Shown piece by piece: positions 25,632 through 33,983 of a stretch of 64,000 nucleotides of DNA. The stretch is taken from the NCBI GenBank assembly GCA_031425525.1, contig JANPJM010000029.1, positions 1 through 64,000 of the forward strand. Reading direction: 5' to 3'. The position numbers were made by a program, and so were the translations under genes. This DNA is from JANNMJ01 sp031425525 (GTDB lineage: Bacteria; Bacteroidota; Bacteroidia; Cytophagales; Hymenobacteraceae). Positions within the stretch are counted from its first letter, which is position 1; each line of letters opens with the position of its first letter. The notes beneath the pieces are model-generated. The model did not search any database. It was not told where the DNA came from and saw only the letters and a list, made by a program, of their open reading frames with translations.

Positions 25632-26000
25632 ATGACAGCGTACCCATATCCGTTCTTTATCTTCTTTGGTCACTGGATAGTCCAGATAATTCTCTTTGGG
25701 TTTTGCTACGGGGCTGCGCGGATCTACCTGAAACAGCCAGTCATTCGTGTTGAGACCCTCCGAATAGTTCGGCTCATCAACCTCTGCATTCAAGGTGTGA
25801 GACCACTGTTGACCTCAATCAGTCCAGCCGTTTTAATTGCTATCATAGTTAATAATGAAGCAGCTTCGCCTATTGGGTATCTAGCTACTGCTTGGCTTAA
25901 GCCTACGTTTTGGCTGGCAATACCATTGCTGATCTTGCCAGCGGTGCTGTTTACTTTCATCATCGACAGACTTCTGAGGTCGGCGAAACTCGGCCAGTAA
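25632..26000 (+). CDS. Small integral membrane hypothetical protein
   Basis: This 122-residue protein starts 7 bases after the GlmU-like stop. Three hydrophobic segments are seen: FFIFFGHWIVQIILFGFC, LLTSISPAVLIAIIV and FWLAIPLLILPAVLFTFIID. Its GC is visibly lower than its neighbours. Not recognised; possibly acquired, or simply hydrophobic and therefore T-rich. Confidence 0.6.
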   Translation: MTAYPYPFFIFFGHWIVQIILFGFCYGAARIYLKQPVIRVETLRIVRLINLCIQGVRPLLTSISPAVLIAIIVNNEAASPIGYLATAWLKPTFWLAIPLLILPAVLFTFIIDRLLRSAKLGQ

Positions 26001-26014
26001 GTACTTAACGCATT

Positions 26015-27133
26015 TTGCGCTTCTCCACCATCCCCGGCCTGCCCGAAGTCAAATCCCTGCTGCTGCGCTCGGCGCGGAGCGGGCACGTGGCGCACGCGCA
26101 ACTGTTTGCGGGCGTCGATGGCGGCGCGGCGCTGGCGCTGGCGCTGGCGTACGCCACGTACCTGACCTGCGATGCGCCCGCCGAAACTGACGCGTGCGGG
26201 GCGTGTCCGGCGTGTTCCAAAATGGCGAGGCTTGTGCATCCCGACCTGCACTTTCTGCTGCCGCTGGCCGAGTCGAAGCTCGACGACGAGGAGCGAAATG
26301 CGCGCTTGGTGCTGTTTCGCGCGTTTTTCCTCGAAAACCCGTACCCGACGTACACCGACTGGATGGCCGAGCTGAAGGCCGAAAACAAGCAGGGCATCAT
26401 CTCGCGCGAGGCGGCCAACCAGCTCCCGATGCGTGCCGCGATGGCGCCGTTTGAAGCGCCGCAGAAGTTTTTCGTCATCTGGCTACCCGAAACCCTGCAC
26501 CCCACGGCCGCCAACGCGCTGCTGAAACTGCTGGAAGAGCCGCCGCGCCAGACCATCTTCCTGCTCGTGAGCCACAACCCGGGGGCGCTGCTGCCCACCA
26601 TCCTCTCGCGCACGCAGCGGGTGAGCGTGCGCGCCCACACCGAGCCCGAACTGACCGATCACCTCGAAACCGCTTACGGGGTGGCGCCCGCCGCTGCCCT
26701 CGCCACCGCCCAGCTCGCCGACGGCAGTCTGCACGCGGCCCTCGCCCTGCGCGGCGAGGTGGGCAGCGAACTGTTCGATTTTCTGGTCGATTGGCTCCGC
26801 CTGTGTTGGGGCGGCAACTGGCTGGAACTGCTCGACAAGCGCTCCGAAGCTTTTCAGAAAATGGGCCGCGAGGGCCAGAAACATCTGCTGCGCTACGGCC
26901 TCGGAGTTGTCAGAAAAGTACTGCTGACGGGCCTCTACCCGGCGCTGGTGCCCGCGCTGCCGCCTTCCGAAGCCGATACGGTGCGCAAAATGAGCCGCCT
27001 CATCACGCCGCAAAACGCCGACGCCATCGTCAAAGCGCTGACCGATGCTCACTACCACGTCGAGCGCAACGCCAACCCCAAATTGGTGTTCTTTGATACC
27101 TCGCTCACGCTTTTTCCGTTGCTAAGGATGTAG
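26015..27133 (+). CDS. holB: DNA polymerase III delta-prime subunit
   Basis: This 372-residue clamp-loader subunit starts at a TTG codon (26015) giving MRFSTIPGLPEVKSLLLRSA, the standard family N-terminus; no ATG is available. The Walker A position reads GVDGGAALALA without the Lys, normal for catalytically inactive delta-prime. The zinc-binding Cys cluster CDAPAETDACGACPACSK and KFFVIWLPETLHPTAANALL, followed by KLLEEPP, are diagnostic. It forms part of the replisome clamp loader. The stop codon TAG lies in the left arm of a palindromic repeat. Confidence 0.93.
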   Translation: MRFSTIPGLPEVKSLLLRSARSGHVAHAQLFAGVDGGAALALALAYATYLTCDAPAETDACGACPACSKMARLVHPDLHFLLPLAESKLDDEERNARLVLFRAFFLENPYPTYTDWMAELKAENKQGIISREAANQLPMRAAMAPFEAPQKFFVIWLPETLHPTAANALLKLLEEPPRQTIFLLVSHNPGALLPTILSRTQRVSVRAHTEPELTDHLETAYGVAPAAALATAQLADGSLHAALALRGEVGSELFDFLVDWLRLCWGGNWLELLDKRSEAFQKMGREGQKHLLRYGLGVVRKVLLTGLYPALVPALPPSEADTVRKMSRLITPQNADAIVKALTDAHYHVERNANPKLVFFDTSLTLFPLLRM

Positions 27134-27213
27134 CCGGCACCGTCTCGGTGCCGGAATTGATTCGCCGCACGGGTTTATAGAATACACTCCGGCGCCGCGA
27201 CAGTGCCGGGTAC
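27130..27213. repeat. Palindromic element (CCGGCACCG family), copy 2
   Basis: Arms 27130-27155 (GTAGCCGGCACCGTCTCGGT onward) and 27188-27213 are inverted with several mismatches. Each arm contains a small GGCACCG..CGGTGCC palindrome. The arm core matches 21945-22020. It fills the gap between holB and hemC and supplies the holB stop codon. Confidence 0.85.
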
Positions 27214-27225
27214 ATCTTTCAGATT

Positions 27226-28158
27226 ATGATCAAAATCGGTACTCGCGGCTCGGCGCTCGCGTTCTGGCAGGCGCACCATGTAGAAGCGCGGCTGCAGGCG
27301 GCCGGTTTCGCTACTGAAATCGTGACTTACACCACGCAGGGCGACAAAATATTGGACCGCTCGCTGGCGAAAATCGGCTCAAAAGGCGTTTTTACGCAGG
27401 AACTGGAGGATGACTTACTCGCCGGGCGCCTCACCATCGCGGTGCATTCGGCGAAGGATCTGCAATCGACGCTGCCCGCCGGGCTCCTCATCGGCGCGTT
27501 TCTGGAACGCGAAAAACCGGTGGATGTGGTGGTGTCCTTCGACCCCGATTTTCGGTTGGCTAACGGCCCAGCCATCGTCGGCACGAGTAGCACGCGGCGG
27601 CGGGCGCTGCTGGCGCGGCACTACCCGCAAATTTCTGCTGTAGAAGCACGCGGCAACCTGCAAACCCGGCTCCGCAAGCTCGAAACCGGCGTCGAGGGGA
27701 TGCGCGCGCTGGTGCTGGCGTACGCCGGGGTTCACCGGCTGGGCTGGGATCAGTTGATTGTGGAGGAACTGGAGCCGGAGTTGTTCACGCCACCTGTCGG
27801 GCAGGGCTCGGTGGCCGTGGAATGGTCCGAAACGCTCGATGCCGCCACCCACGCCGCGCTGGCCGTCGCCCTCGACCACGCCCCCACGCGCGCCGCCGTG
27901 GCCGCCGAACGCGCGTATTTGCGGGTACTCGAAGGTGGGTGCAGCATCCCATCGTTCGGCCTTGCTACGCTCGATGAAACCGGCGAAATGGTGACGCTGC
28001 GTGTCGGCCTAGTGTCGCTTGACGGCACCGAATTAATTCGCGCCGAAGGCGCCGCCCCCGTAGCCGGCGGCGCCGAGCTAGGCGCGCGGCTGGCGGAAGA
28101 AGTGCTTGAAAATGGCGGGCACGCGGTGTTGGCCGCGATACGGGGCGCCGGGCGCTGA
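27226..28158 (+). CDS. hemC: Hydroxymethylbilane synthase (porphobilinogen deaminase)
   Basis: This 310-residue enzyme condenses four porphobilinogen molecules to hydroxymethylbilane in heme biosynthesis. IKIGTRGSALAFWQAHHVEA starts domain 1; Asp/Arg sites appear in AVHSAKDLQSTLPAGL and GTSSTRRRALLARHYPQ. The dipyrromethane-cofactor cysteine is in LEGGCSIPSFG (about 239). Length and domain order are standard. Other hem genes are not adjacent. Confidence 0.96.
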   Translation: MIKIGTRGSALAFWQAHHVEARLQAAGFATEIVTYTTQGDKILDRSLAKIGSKGVFTQELEDDLLAGRLTIAVHSAKDLQSTLPAGLLIGAFLEREKPVDVVVSFDPDFRLANGPAIVGTSSTRRRALLARHYPQISAVEARGNLQTRLRKLETGVEGMRALVLAYAGVHRLGWDQLIVEELEPELFTPPVGQGSVAVEWSETLDAATHAALAVALDHAPTRAAVAAERAYLRVLEGGCSIPSFGLATLDETGEMVTLRVGLVSLDGTELIRAEGAAPVAGGAELGARLAEEVLENGGHAVLAAIRGAGR

Positions 28159-28249
28159 TTTCAGGAGGTACGCCGCCACGTCACCGGATGCTCCCGCCTG
28201 CCGGGGCTAGTTTTGCCGCATTATTCACCCGCTGATTGCTCTTCCGAGA

Positions 28250-28885
28250 ATGAACCTTCACCGCCTCGCCACCGCCGCTCTGCTGACTACCGCGCTCGCC
28301 TCCTGCTCCATTCTGAAGCCGACGCCCAAAGATGATCTCGTGACCATCAGCACGCCGCAGGGCGACATCCGGTTGCTGCTCTCCGACAAAGCGCCGCTGC
28401 ATAAGGCCAACTTCGTGAAGCTCGCGAAAGCGGGTTTCTACGACGGCACCACGTTTCACCGCGTCATCAACGGGTTTATGGTGCAGGGCGGCGACCCAAA
28501 TTCCAAGAACGACAACCCCAACGATGACGGCCAGGGTGGCCCCGGCTACACCGTGCCCGCCGAAATGACCAACGGTCTGAAGCACACGCGCGGCGCCATC
28601 GCGGGCGCCCGCCTCGGCGACGGCCAAAACCCGAAGCGCGAGTCGAGTGGGTCGCAGTTTTATTTAGTGCAGCCCGCCGCCGGCACGCCGTTTCTCGACG
28701 GCCAATACACGGTTTTCGGGCAAGCCATCAGCGGCCTCGATGTGATCGACAAGATTTCGCAAGTGCCCAAAGGCCCCGGCGACCGTCCCAAAACGCCCGT
28801 CACGATGAAGGTAAAGGTGGAAAGCCTCCCGCGTAAGAAAATCTCGGAGCTGACGGGGTATCAGTACCCGGAGGGCGGGAAGTAA
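28250..28885 (+). CDS. Cyclophilin-type peptidyl-prolyl isomerase lipoprotein
   Basis: This 211-residue protein has a signal peptide with lipobox LASC (about 16-19), then a cyclophilin domain. TFHRVINGFMVQGGDP is the active-site segment, SSGSQFYLVQ contains the conserved Gln/Phe, and LDGQYTVFGQAISGLDVIDK closes the domain. It is expected to assist folding of envelope proteins as a lipid-anchored periplasmic PPIase. It stands between hemC and a palindromic repeat. Confidence 0.92.
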   Translation: MNLHRLATAALLTTALASCSILKPTPKDDLVTISTPQGDIRLLLSDKAPLHKANFVKLAKAGFYDGTTFHRVINGFMVQGGDPNSKNDNPNDDGQGGPGYTVPAEMTNGLKHTRGAIAGARLGDGQNPKRESSGSQFYLVQPAAGTPFLDGQYTVFGQAISGLDVIDKISQVPKGPGDRPKTPVTMKVKVESLPRKKISELTGYQYPEGGK

Positions 28886-28938
28886 GGTTTTTCCATTTCT
28901 CGTTTCTCGTTTGGACAGCCTGTTGATAAGCGGTCTTG

Positions 28939-29075
28939 CGCGCGGGGCTCTGCCCCGTGTGAATTATTTCCGGGGCTCCAGCCCCGGCACGGCGCGCGGC
29001 TAGTCCGTTCGTTTAGGCGGGCTACCGGCGGGCCAGAGGCCCGCGAATACCGCACACGGGGCAGAGCCCCGCGCG
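28939..29075. repeat. Palindromic element (GGGGCTCTGCCCC family)
   Basis: A perfect 22-bp inverted repeat has arms at 28939-28960 and 29054-29075 (CGCGCGGGGCTCTGCCCCGT plus two bases). Inside is another hairpin, CCGGGGCTCCAGCCCCGG (about 28970-28987). Short TTTCTCGTTT and AACGAGAAACG words flank it. It occupies the gap between the cyclophilin and reductase genes. Confidence 0.9.
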
Positions 29076-29127
29076 AACTGCGTTACTAAAAACGAGAGAC
29101 GTCCCAACGAGAAACGCGAAACAAAAA

Positions 29128-30054
29128 ATGAAGGAATCAACTCCCCTCCCCACATTCCTCATCACCGGCTCAAACGGGTTGCTGGGTCAAAAGCTCATCG
29201 GGCTGCTCGCGCCGCGTGCGGCGCTGGGCGAATTGAGCGTCGTGGCATCGTCGCGCGGGGCGAACAAGTTGCACACCATCTTGCCAGAGGTGCCGTTCGT
29301 GACGATGGACGTGACCGACCCGATGCACGTACGCGCCGTGTTGGGCGAGCTGGCGCCGACGCACGTCATTCATACCGCCGCCATGACCAACGTCGATGCC
29401 TGCGAGACGGAACGGGCCGAATGCTGGCGCCAAAACACTACGGCCGTAGAAATATTGGCTGCCGAGTGTGCCGCCCTCGACGCGCACCTGACGCACGTTT
29501 CCACCGATTTCATCTTCGACGGCGAAAACGGCCCCTACGACGAAACCGCCCCTGCCACCCCCGTGAATTACTACGGCGAGAGCAAGCTGGCGGCCGAGAC
29601 GGCCGTGCAAGCCGCCGGCGGGCGCTGGGCCATCGTGCGCACGGTGCTGGTGTACGGCACGGCCCACGATTACGGCCGCTCCAACATTGTGCTGTGGGTC
29701 CGCGATTCGCTGCGCGCCGGCAAGGCGCTCAAAGTCGTCGATGACCAGTGGCGCACGCCGACCCTCGCCGAAGATTTGGCCGACGGTTGCCTCCGCATCG
29801 CCGAACAAAGCGCGACCGGCATCTTCAATATTTCTTCCGATGAGCTGCTGACGCCGTACCAGATGGCCCAGCAGGTAGCCGCGTATTTCGGTCTCGACAA
29901 AGCGCTCCTCGAACGTGTAACCGCCGCCACCTTCACGCAACCCGCCCGCCGGCCGCCGCGCACGGGCCTCGTCATCAGCAAAGCCCGCGAGCAGTTGGGT
30001 TACGTGCCGCACAGTTTTCAAGAGGGCATTCGGATTATCGATGAACTGGGGTAG
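29128..30054 (+). CDS. dTDP-4-dehydrorhamnose reductase-like SDR (RfbD family)
   Basis: This 308-residue extended short-chain dehydrogenase has NAD(P)-binding TGSNGLLGQKLIG near residue 11, HTAAMTNVDACETERAECW, STDFIFDGENGPYDE, and active-site Tyr-Lys in YYGESKLAAE. This motif set is typical of RmlD-type sugar-nucleotide reductases. No dTDP-rhamnose genes are near, so the substrate is uncertain. The stop codon adjoins a long hairpin shared with the convergent gene. Confidence 0.85.
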   Translation: MKESTPLPTFLITGSNGLLGQKLIGLLAPRAALGELSVVASSRGANKLHTILPEVPFVTMDVTDPMHVRAVLGELAPTHVIHTAAMTNVDACETERAECWRQNTTAVEILAAECAALDAHLTHVSTDFIFDGENGPYDETAPATPVNYYGESKLAAETAVQAAGGRWAIVRTVLVYGTAHDYGRSNIVLWVRDSLRAGKALKVVDDQWRTPTLAEDLADGCLRIAEQSATGIFNISSDELLTPYQMAQQVAAYFGLDKALLERVTAATFTQPARRPPRTGLVISKAREQLGYVPHSFQEGIRIIDELG

Positions 30055-30124
30055 GGTTTAGTTTTTAGGGTTTAGACATATCAGCGATTGACTTATGAAG
30101 CTCTAAACCTTAAAAACTAAACCC
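30054..30124. terminator. Long AT-word hairpin between convergent genes
   Basis: GGGTTTAGTTTTTAGGGTTT (from 30054) is the inverted copy of AAACCTTAAAAACTAAACCC (to 30124), 23 bp per arm with at most one mismatch. It is made of reiterated GTTTAG/TTTAGGG words. It starts within the reductase stop and ends three bases before the stop codon of the next gene, so it can terminate both transcripts. Confidence 0.75.
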
Positions 30125-30126
30125 TT

Positions 30127-32154
30127 CTACCTCAACACCGTCACCGAGCCTTTTTGGTTGAACACCTGCCCGGCGGCATCGCGGGCGCGGAAGCGGTAGA
30201 CGAATACGCCGGGCGGTACGATGGCGCCCGCCGCGCGGCCGTCCCAGTTTTGGCCGGGGGTGGTGCTATGGAACACCTCGCGGCCCCAGCGGTCGAAAAT
30301 GGTCAGCTCCTGCTCGCGTAGCTCGTAGCGACCGACGGGGCCGAAGGTGTCGTTGAGGCCGTCGTCGTTGGGGGTGAAAGCGGTGGGGAGGCGCACGAGT
30401 TGCGGCTCGATCAGGTCGATGACGTTGGAGTAGGCTACGCGGGCCGTGTCGCCGCCCACTTCGGCCCGGATGCGGTAGCGCAGCACCTGACGCGGCGCAA
30501 ACGTATCAGAGTACGCAAACACGCCGCGTAGGGGAGTGCTGCGGATAAGGGCGTTGGTTTGGTCGTCGAGCTGCTCGATGGTATAAGTGGCGGGGCCGAA
30601 ATCGCGGTAGGCCGTCCAGCTCAGCTCGGCGGTGCGGCCGTCGGGCGCGCGCACGCCGCGCAACACCGTGGGGCACGCCGCTGCTCTGCCACTCGACCGC
30701 TGGCCGCAGGTATCAGTAACAACCACCGAAAAGCAAGATTCGCGCACCACTGCCGTATCCGGCGCCACCACCACGAACACCGGCCCCGGCGTAGTGCCCA
30801 GCAGGGTAGGGGGCGGGGAGCCGCGCGTTTCACTGAAGTCGAACGACGCCGCCAGCCCCGCCGGTACCTGTTTGGCGCGTAGTACCAGATTGTTATTGAG
30901 GTCGAAAGAAGCCGTGAGCAGCGGCGGCGGCGGCGGCGTGCCGGGCGTGCGCAGACACGAATCGGCGCTGACGGCGAAAAGCGTATCCGTGAGCGCGAAA
31001 CCGGGCGAGCGCACGGCCGCAACCACCTCGTAGCAGATCGTACGCGGGCAGCCGGGCGGCACCGCCTCGGTGTACGTGCGGGCGGTGGCGGGTAGGCGGG
31101 CAATCTGGCGTCCGTCGCGCCGGACGCGCCATTGCAGCACGGTGCCGGTGGCGGGGTGGTCGAGCCAACGGAGGGTAATGGTGGCGGCGATCGGGTTAAG
31201 CGTGGCACCCGCGAGCGGGTACGCGCCGGCTTCGTTGGAGAGCAGCGACGGGTCGGTGGGCGGCAGCGGCACATCGCAGAACGGCGCACGCACTTGCCGG
31301 AGGCGGTAGCGGTGGCGCGTAGTCGTGGGCGCGCCCGTGAGGGTCAGGCTGAGGGTATCGGTGGTGGGGTTGATGGAGCCGGGCAAGGAGGCGAAAGCCC
31401 CCGTAGGCGTCGCGCGCTCGACCACGTACTCGGTGCCGGGCACCAGGCGCTCCAGCCGCAGCCGCACGCGCTGGGCGCTGGTGGGCGCCAACACATCGAG
31501 CAGCCGGATGCGCGGGCGGGGCGGCACCACGGGCAGCGTGAGGGAGGTATCGAAGACCACCGACTCGCAACCCGTCGGCTGGCCGGCCACAATGGTTTTG
31601 CCCGTCACCCGCACGCGCACCGTGGCCGCGATAGGCGCCAACGCCGAGCTTACGGTGCTGCCCGCCACCACGGTAGCGCCCGTAGGCGGGTTGCCGTTGA
31701 AGGCGATGGAGTAGGTGTAATGCGTGTACCGCAGGTCGGGGAGGCGAACCCGCACGCTCCGCAAACACGGCTCGACGAATACGCGCGGCACGCCCGTGGG
31801 GTATACTTGGTACGTGCGCTGAATGATGGGATTGGCGGGCGGCTGGTTGATGAGCTGCCGAATCACGACCGGCCCGGTCGTGGTGTAGGTGACGAGCGTA
31901 TCGTTGGCGGGCTGAAACCCCGTGCCGTCGCCGGGGTCGTACACCACGAAGCCGAGCGGCCCGATGGGGCCGCAGTTCCGCAGGTAATAGGCGCGGCCCA
32001 CGCAGAGCGCGGTGACGGTCTGGCCGGTGAGTACATCGGTTACGCGGAAGCACTGCGCGGGCTGGGCCAACGCGGGATTAGCTGCGCCCACGGTCAGCAG
32101 CAGTCCAAGCAAGCCGATAAGGCGATGAAGAAAAGGCAAACGCACAAACAGCAT
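30127..32154 (-). CDS. Secreted protein with gliding-motility CHU-type C-terminal domain (T9SS type B)
   Basis: This 675-residue protein has a signal peptide (LIGLLGLLLTVGAANPALAQ), several beta-sandwich domains, and a C-terminal module. VRLPTAFTPNDDGLNDTFGP, IFDRWGREVFHS, WDGRAAGAIVPPGVFVYRFR and the end KGSVTVLR define the gliding motility-associated C-terminal (CHU) domain. Family knowledge places these on the type IX secretion system, often surface adhesins. No catalytic domain is seen. It converges with the reductase gene. Confidence 0.88.
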   Translation of the reverse strand: MLFVRLPFLHRLIGLLGLLLTVGAANPALAQPAQCFRVTDVLTGQTVTALCVGRAYYLRNCGPIGPLGFVVYDPGDGTGFQPANDTLVTYTTTGPVVIRQLINQPPANPIIQRTYQVYPTGVPRVFVEPCLRSVRVRLPDLRYTHYTYSIAFNGNPPTGATVVAGSTVSSALAPIAATVRVRVTGKTIVAGQPTGCESVVFDTSLTLPVVPPRPRIRLLDVLAPTSAQRVRLRLERLVPGTEYVVERATPTGAFASLPGSINPTTDTLSLTLTGAPTTTRHRYRLRQVRAPFCDVPLPPTDPSLLSNEAGAYPLAGATLNPIAATITLRWLDHPATGTVLQWRVRRDGRQIARLPATARTYTEAVPPGCPRTICYEVVAAVRSPGFALTDTLFAVSADSCLRTPGTPPPPPLLTASFDLNNNLVLRAKQVPAGLAASFDFSETRGSPPPTLLGTTPGPVFVVVAPDTAVVRESCFSVVVTDTCGQRSSGRAAACPTVLRGVRAPDGRTAELSWTAYRDFGPATYTIEQLDDQTNALIRSTPLRGVFAYSDTFAPRQVLRYRIRAEVGGDTARVAYSNVIDLIEPQLVRLPTAFTPNDDGLNDTFGPVGRYELREQELTIFDRWGREVFHSTTPGQNWDGRAAGAIVPPGVFVYRFRARDAAGQVFNQKGSVTVLR

Positions 32155-32285
32155 AAGAAGCGTAAGAGCCGGTTGGGGCCGCTGGTCAAAGGAAAGACGC
32201 AGCGGGCGGTTGCGTCGTCACCTCTCGCCAACGCGCAAACGTACCGGGCCGGGGCGGAGTGGTTGTTTACGAGTACTTTTCTCCA

Positions 32286-33905
32286 ATGAAACCACTTCTG
32301 CTCTTCCTTTTTCTGATGTTGCCTACGCTGGCCGGGGCGCAAACGGCGGCGCCCGTGCGGGTGAACGCGCCGGTGCGCGAGGTCACTCTCTTCCACGACA
32401 ACGGTGCCGAATTGCGTCACGACGTGACCGTGGCGTTGCCGGTCGGCACCACCACTGTACGTATTACCGGGCTGGCCAACGCCTTCGATCCTACTTCCTT
32501 GCAGGTAGAGGTCGGGCGTGCGGCCGAGCTTTTAAGCACGGAAATCGTCGCGGCCAACCGCACCACCGCCGCCGATACGGTCAGTCGCTTGCGGGCGGCG
32601 CAGACGCGAGCGCAGGCCGACCAGACGGCCATCGAAGAAGAAAAAGCGCTACTGACGGCCAACCGCGAACTGAAGGGCGTGACCGCCGCCACTTGGAACG
32701 CCGAAGTTGGTCGGGTAGCCGCTGCTTACCGCGACCGCATCCGCGATGTGACAATGCGCCTATCGGCTGCCACCGCCGAACGGCAGCGGATCGACGCCCT
32801 CCTCAGTAGCCTGACGAACGAGGCATCGGTGCGCAGTGGGCAAGCCACTTATGATGTGCTGCTGCGCGTGCGGCTGCGCACGGCCGGCTCGGTGCCGCTG
32901 ACCGTGAGTTACCGCGCCACATCGGCCAACACCGGCTGGCGACCGTTGCTCGCACTTCGCGCCACCACCCTCGCTCAGCCGCTGCAAGCAGTTAGCACCG
33001 CCAACGTCAATAACGGCACCGGCGTGAGTTGGACTAACGTGCGCCTCACGCTCGTCAACGCCTCGGCCAGCGGCTCGATCGAACGGCCTAACCTGCAGCC
33101 GTGGACATTGCGCACGCTCGTGAAGGCCGATGGCACCCGCGGCCTCGACCGCACCGACGATGATGAGGCGGTCGGCGAGGGTCTCATCGACGGATTCTCG
33201 ACGAAAGGTAACAACACGGGTACCACCGTAGCCGCCGTCACCGACAGTCTGCGGGTGGCCGGCCCCCTCAGCGACCGCTTCCGGCTCGCGGGCCGCGTCA
33301 CGATCCCCGCCAGCATCGCTACGCCTGTCAGTATTGAAACGCTGGCTTTGCCGATGCGCGCCGAATATTACGTGGTGCCCAAGCTGGAGCACGAGGTGTA
33401 CTTAGTAGCGAAGGTATCGGGCTGGCAGGCATTGCGCGCGCCGGCTGAATCAGCTTCAGTATACCTCGGCGGCAATTACGTTGGCACCACCGACCTCAAC
33501 TCCCGCGCCTTCAACGACACGCTCGAGGTAGCGCTCGGGGCCGACCCGCAGATCGTGGTTTCGCGGACTAAGCGCGCCGACCGCAACAGCCGTCGTCTGC
33601 TCGGCTCGACGCAGCGCACGGCCTTGGCGTACGAAATCAACTTGCGCAACGACCGCTCCACGCCGATCCGCATCTTGGTGGCCGATCAGATTCCGGTGTC
33701 TCTCGAAAAAGACGTTGTTGTGACGGCCACCGAACTCAGCGGCGCCAACCTCGACCCTAATTCCGGCCGCCTAACGTGGCTCGTGAATCTGAAGCCCGGC
33801 GAAAGCCGGCGTCTGCCGTTTTCGTTCGCCGTCGAAGCGCCCGCCGACCAAACCATCAACCTCGAATACCGCGCCCGGGTAATGCGATCGCCGAAATTTC
33901 GGTAG
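32286..33905 (+). CDS. Mucoidy inhibitor MuiA-family protein (DUF4139)
   Basis: This 539-residue protein has a signal peptide (LLLFLFLMLPTLAGAQ) and an N-terminal DUF4140-like beta domain (REVTLFHDNGAELRHDVTVA). A coiled-coil stalk follows (about 90-180, RLRAAQTRAQADQTAIEEEK), then a C-terminal DUF4139 domain (YDVLLRVRLRTAGSVPLTVS, YLGGNYVGTTDLNSRAFNDT, WLVNLKPGESRRLPF). MuiA reduced mucoidy in E. coli; mechanism unknown. Start at 32286 gives the signal peptide directly. Confidence 0.85.
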   Translation: MKPLLLFLFLMLPTLAGAQTAAPVRVNAPVREVTLFHDNGAELRHDVTVALPVGTTTVRITGLANAFDPTSLQVEVGRAAELLSTEIVAANRTTAADTVSRLRAAQTRAQADQTAIEEEKALLTANRELKGVTAATWNAEVGRVAAAYRDRIRDVTMRLSAATAERQRIDALLSSLTNEASVRSGQATYDVLLRVRLRTAGSVPLTVSYRATSANTGWRPLLALRATTLAQPLQAVSTANVNNGTGVSWTNVRLTLVNASASGSIERPNLQPWTLRTLVKADGTRGLDRTDDDEAVGEGLIDGFSTKGNNTGTTVAAVTDSLRVAGPLSDRFRLAGRVTIPASIATPVSIETLALPMRAEYYVVPKLEHEVYLVAKVSGWQALRAPAESASVYLGGNYVGTTDLNSRAFNDTLEVALGADPQIVVSRTKRADRNSRRLLGSTQRTALAYEINLRNDRSTPIRILVADQIPVSLEKDVVVTATELSGANLDPNSGRLTWLVNLKPGESRRLPFSFAVEAPADQTINLEYRARVMRSPKFR

Positions 33906-33907
33906 GT

Positions 33908-33977
33908 GGAGGAATGTGGTGATGTGGAGATGAGTAATTTCTTCAACATTCCCACATCCTCACATCACCACATCTCT
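33908..33977. repeat. Word-type hairpin (GATGTGG) between convergent genes
   Basis: GTGGAGGAATGTGGTGATGTGGAGATGAG is mirrored by CATTCCCACATCCTCACATC and ACCACATCTC. The arms are built from GATGTGG words with small slips. It lies between the MuiA-like stop and the hutH stop (33984) and may act as a bidirectional terminator. Confidence 0.7.
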
Positions 33978-33983
33978 AACCCC

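Noticed and set aside
24858..25793. 311-codon minus-strand open frame opposite the GlmU-like gene
   Set aside because: Antisense shadow; no motif and no promoter.
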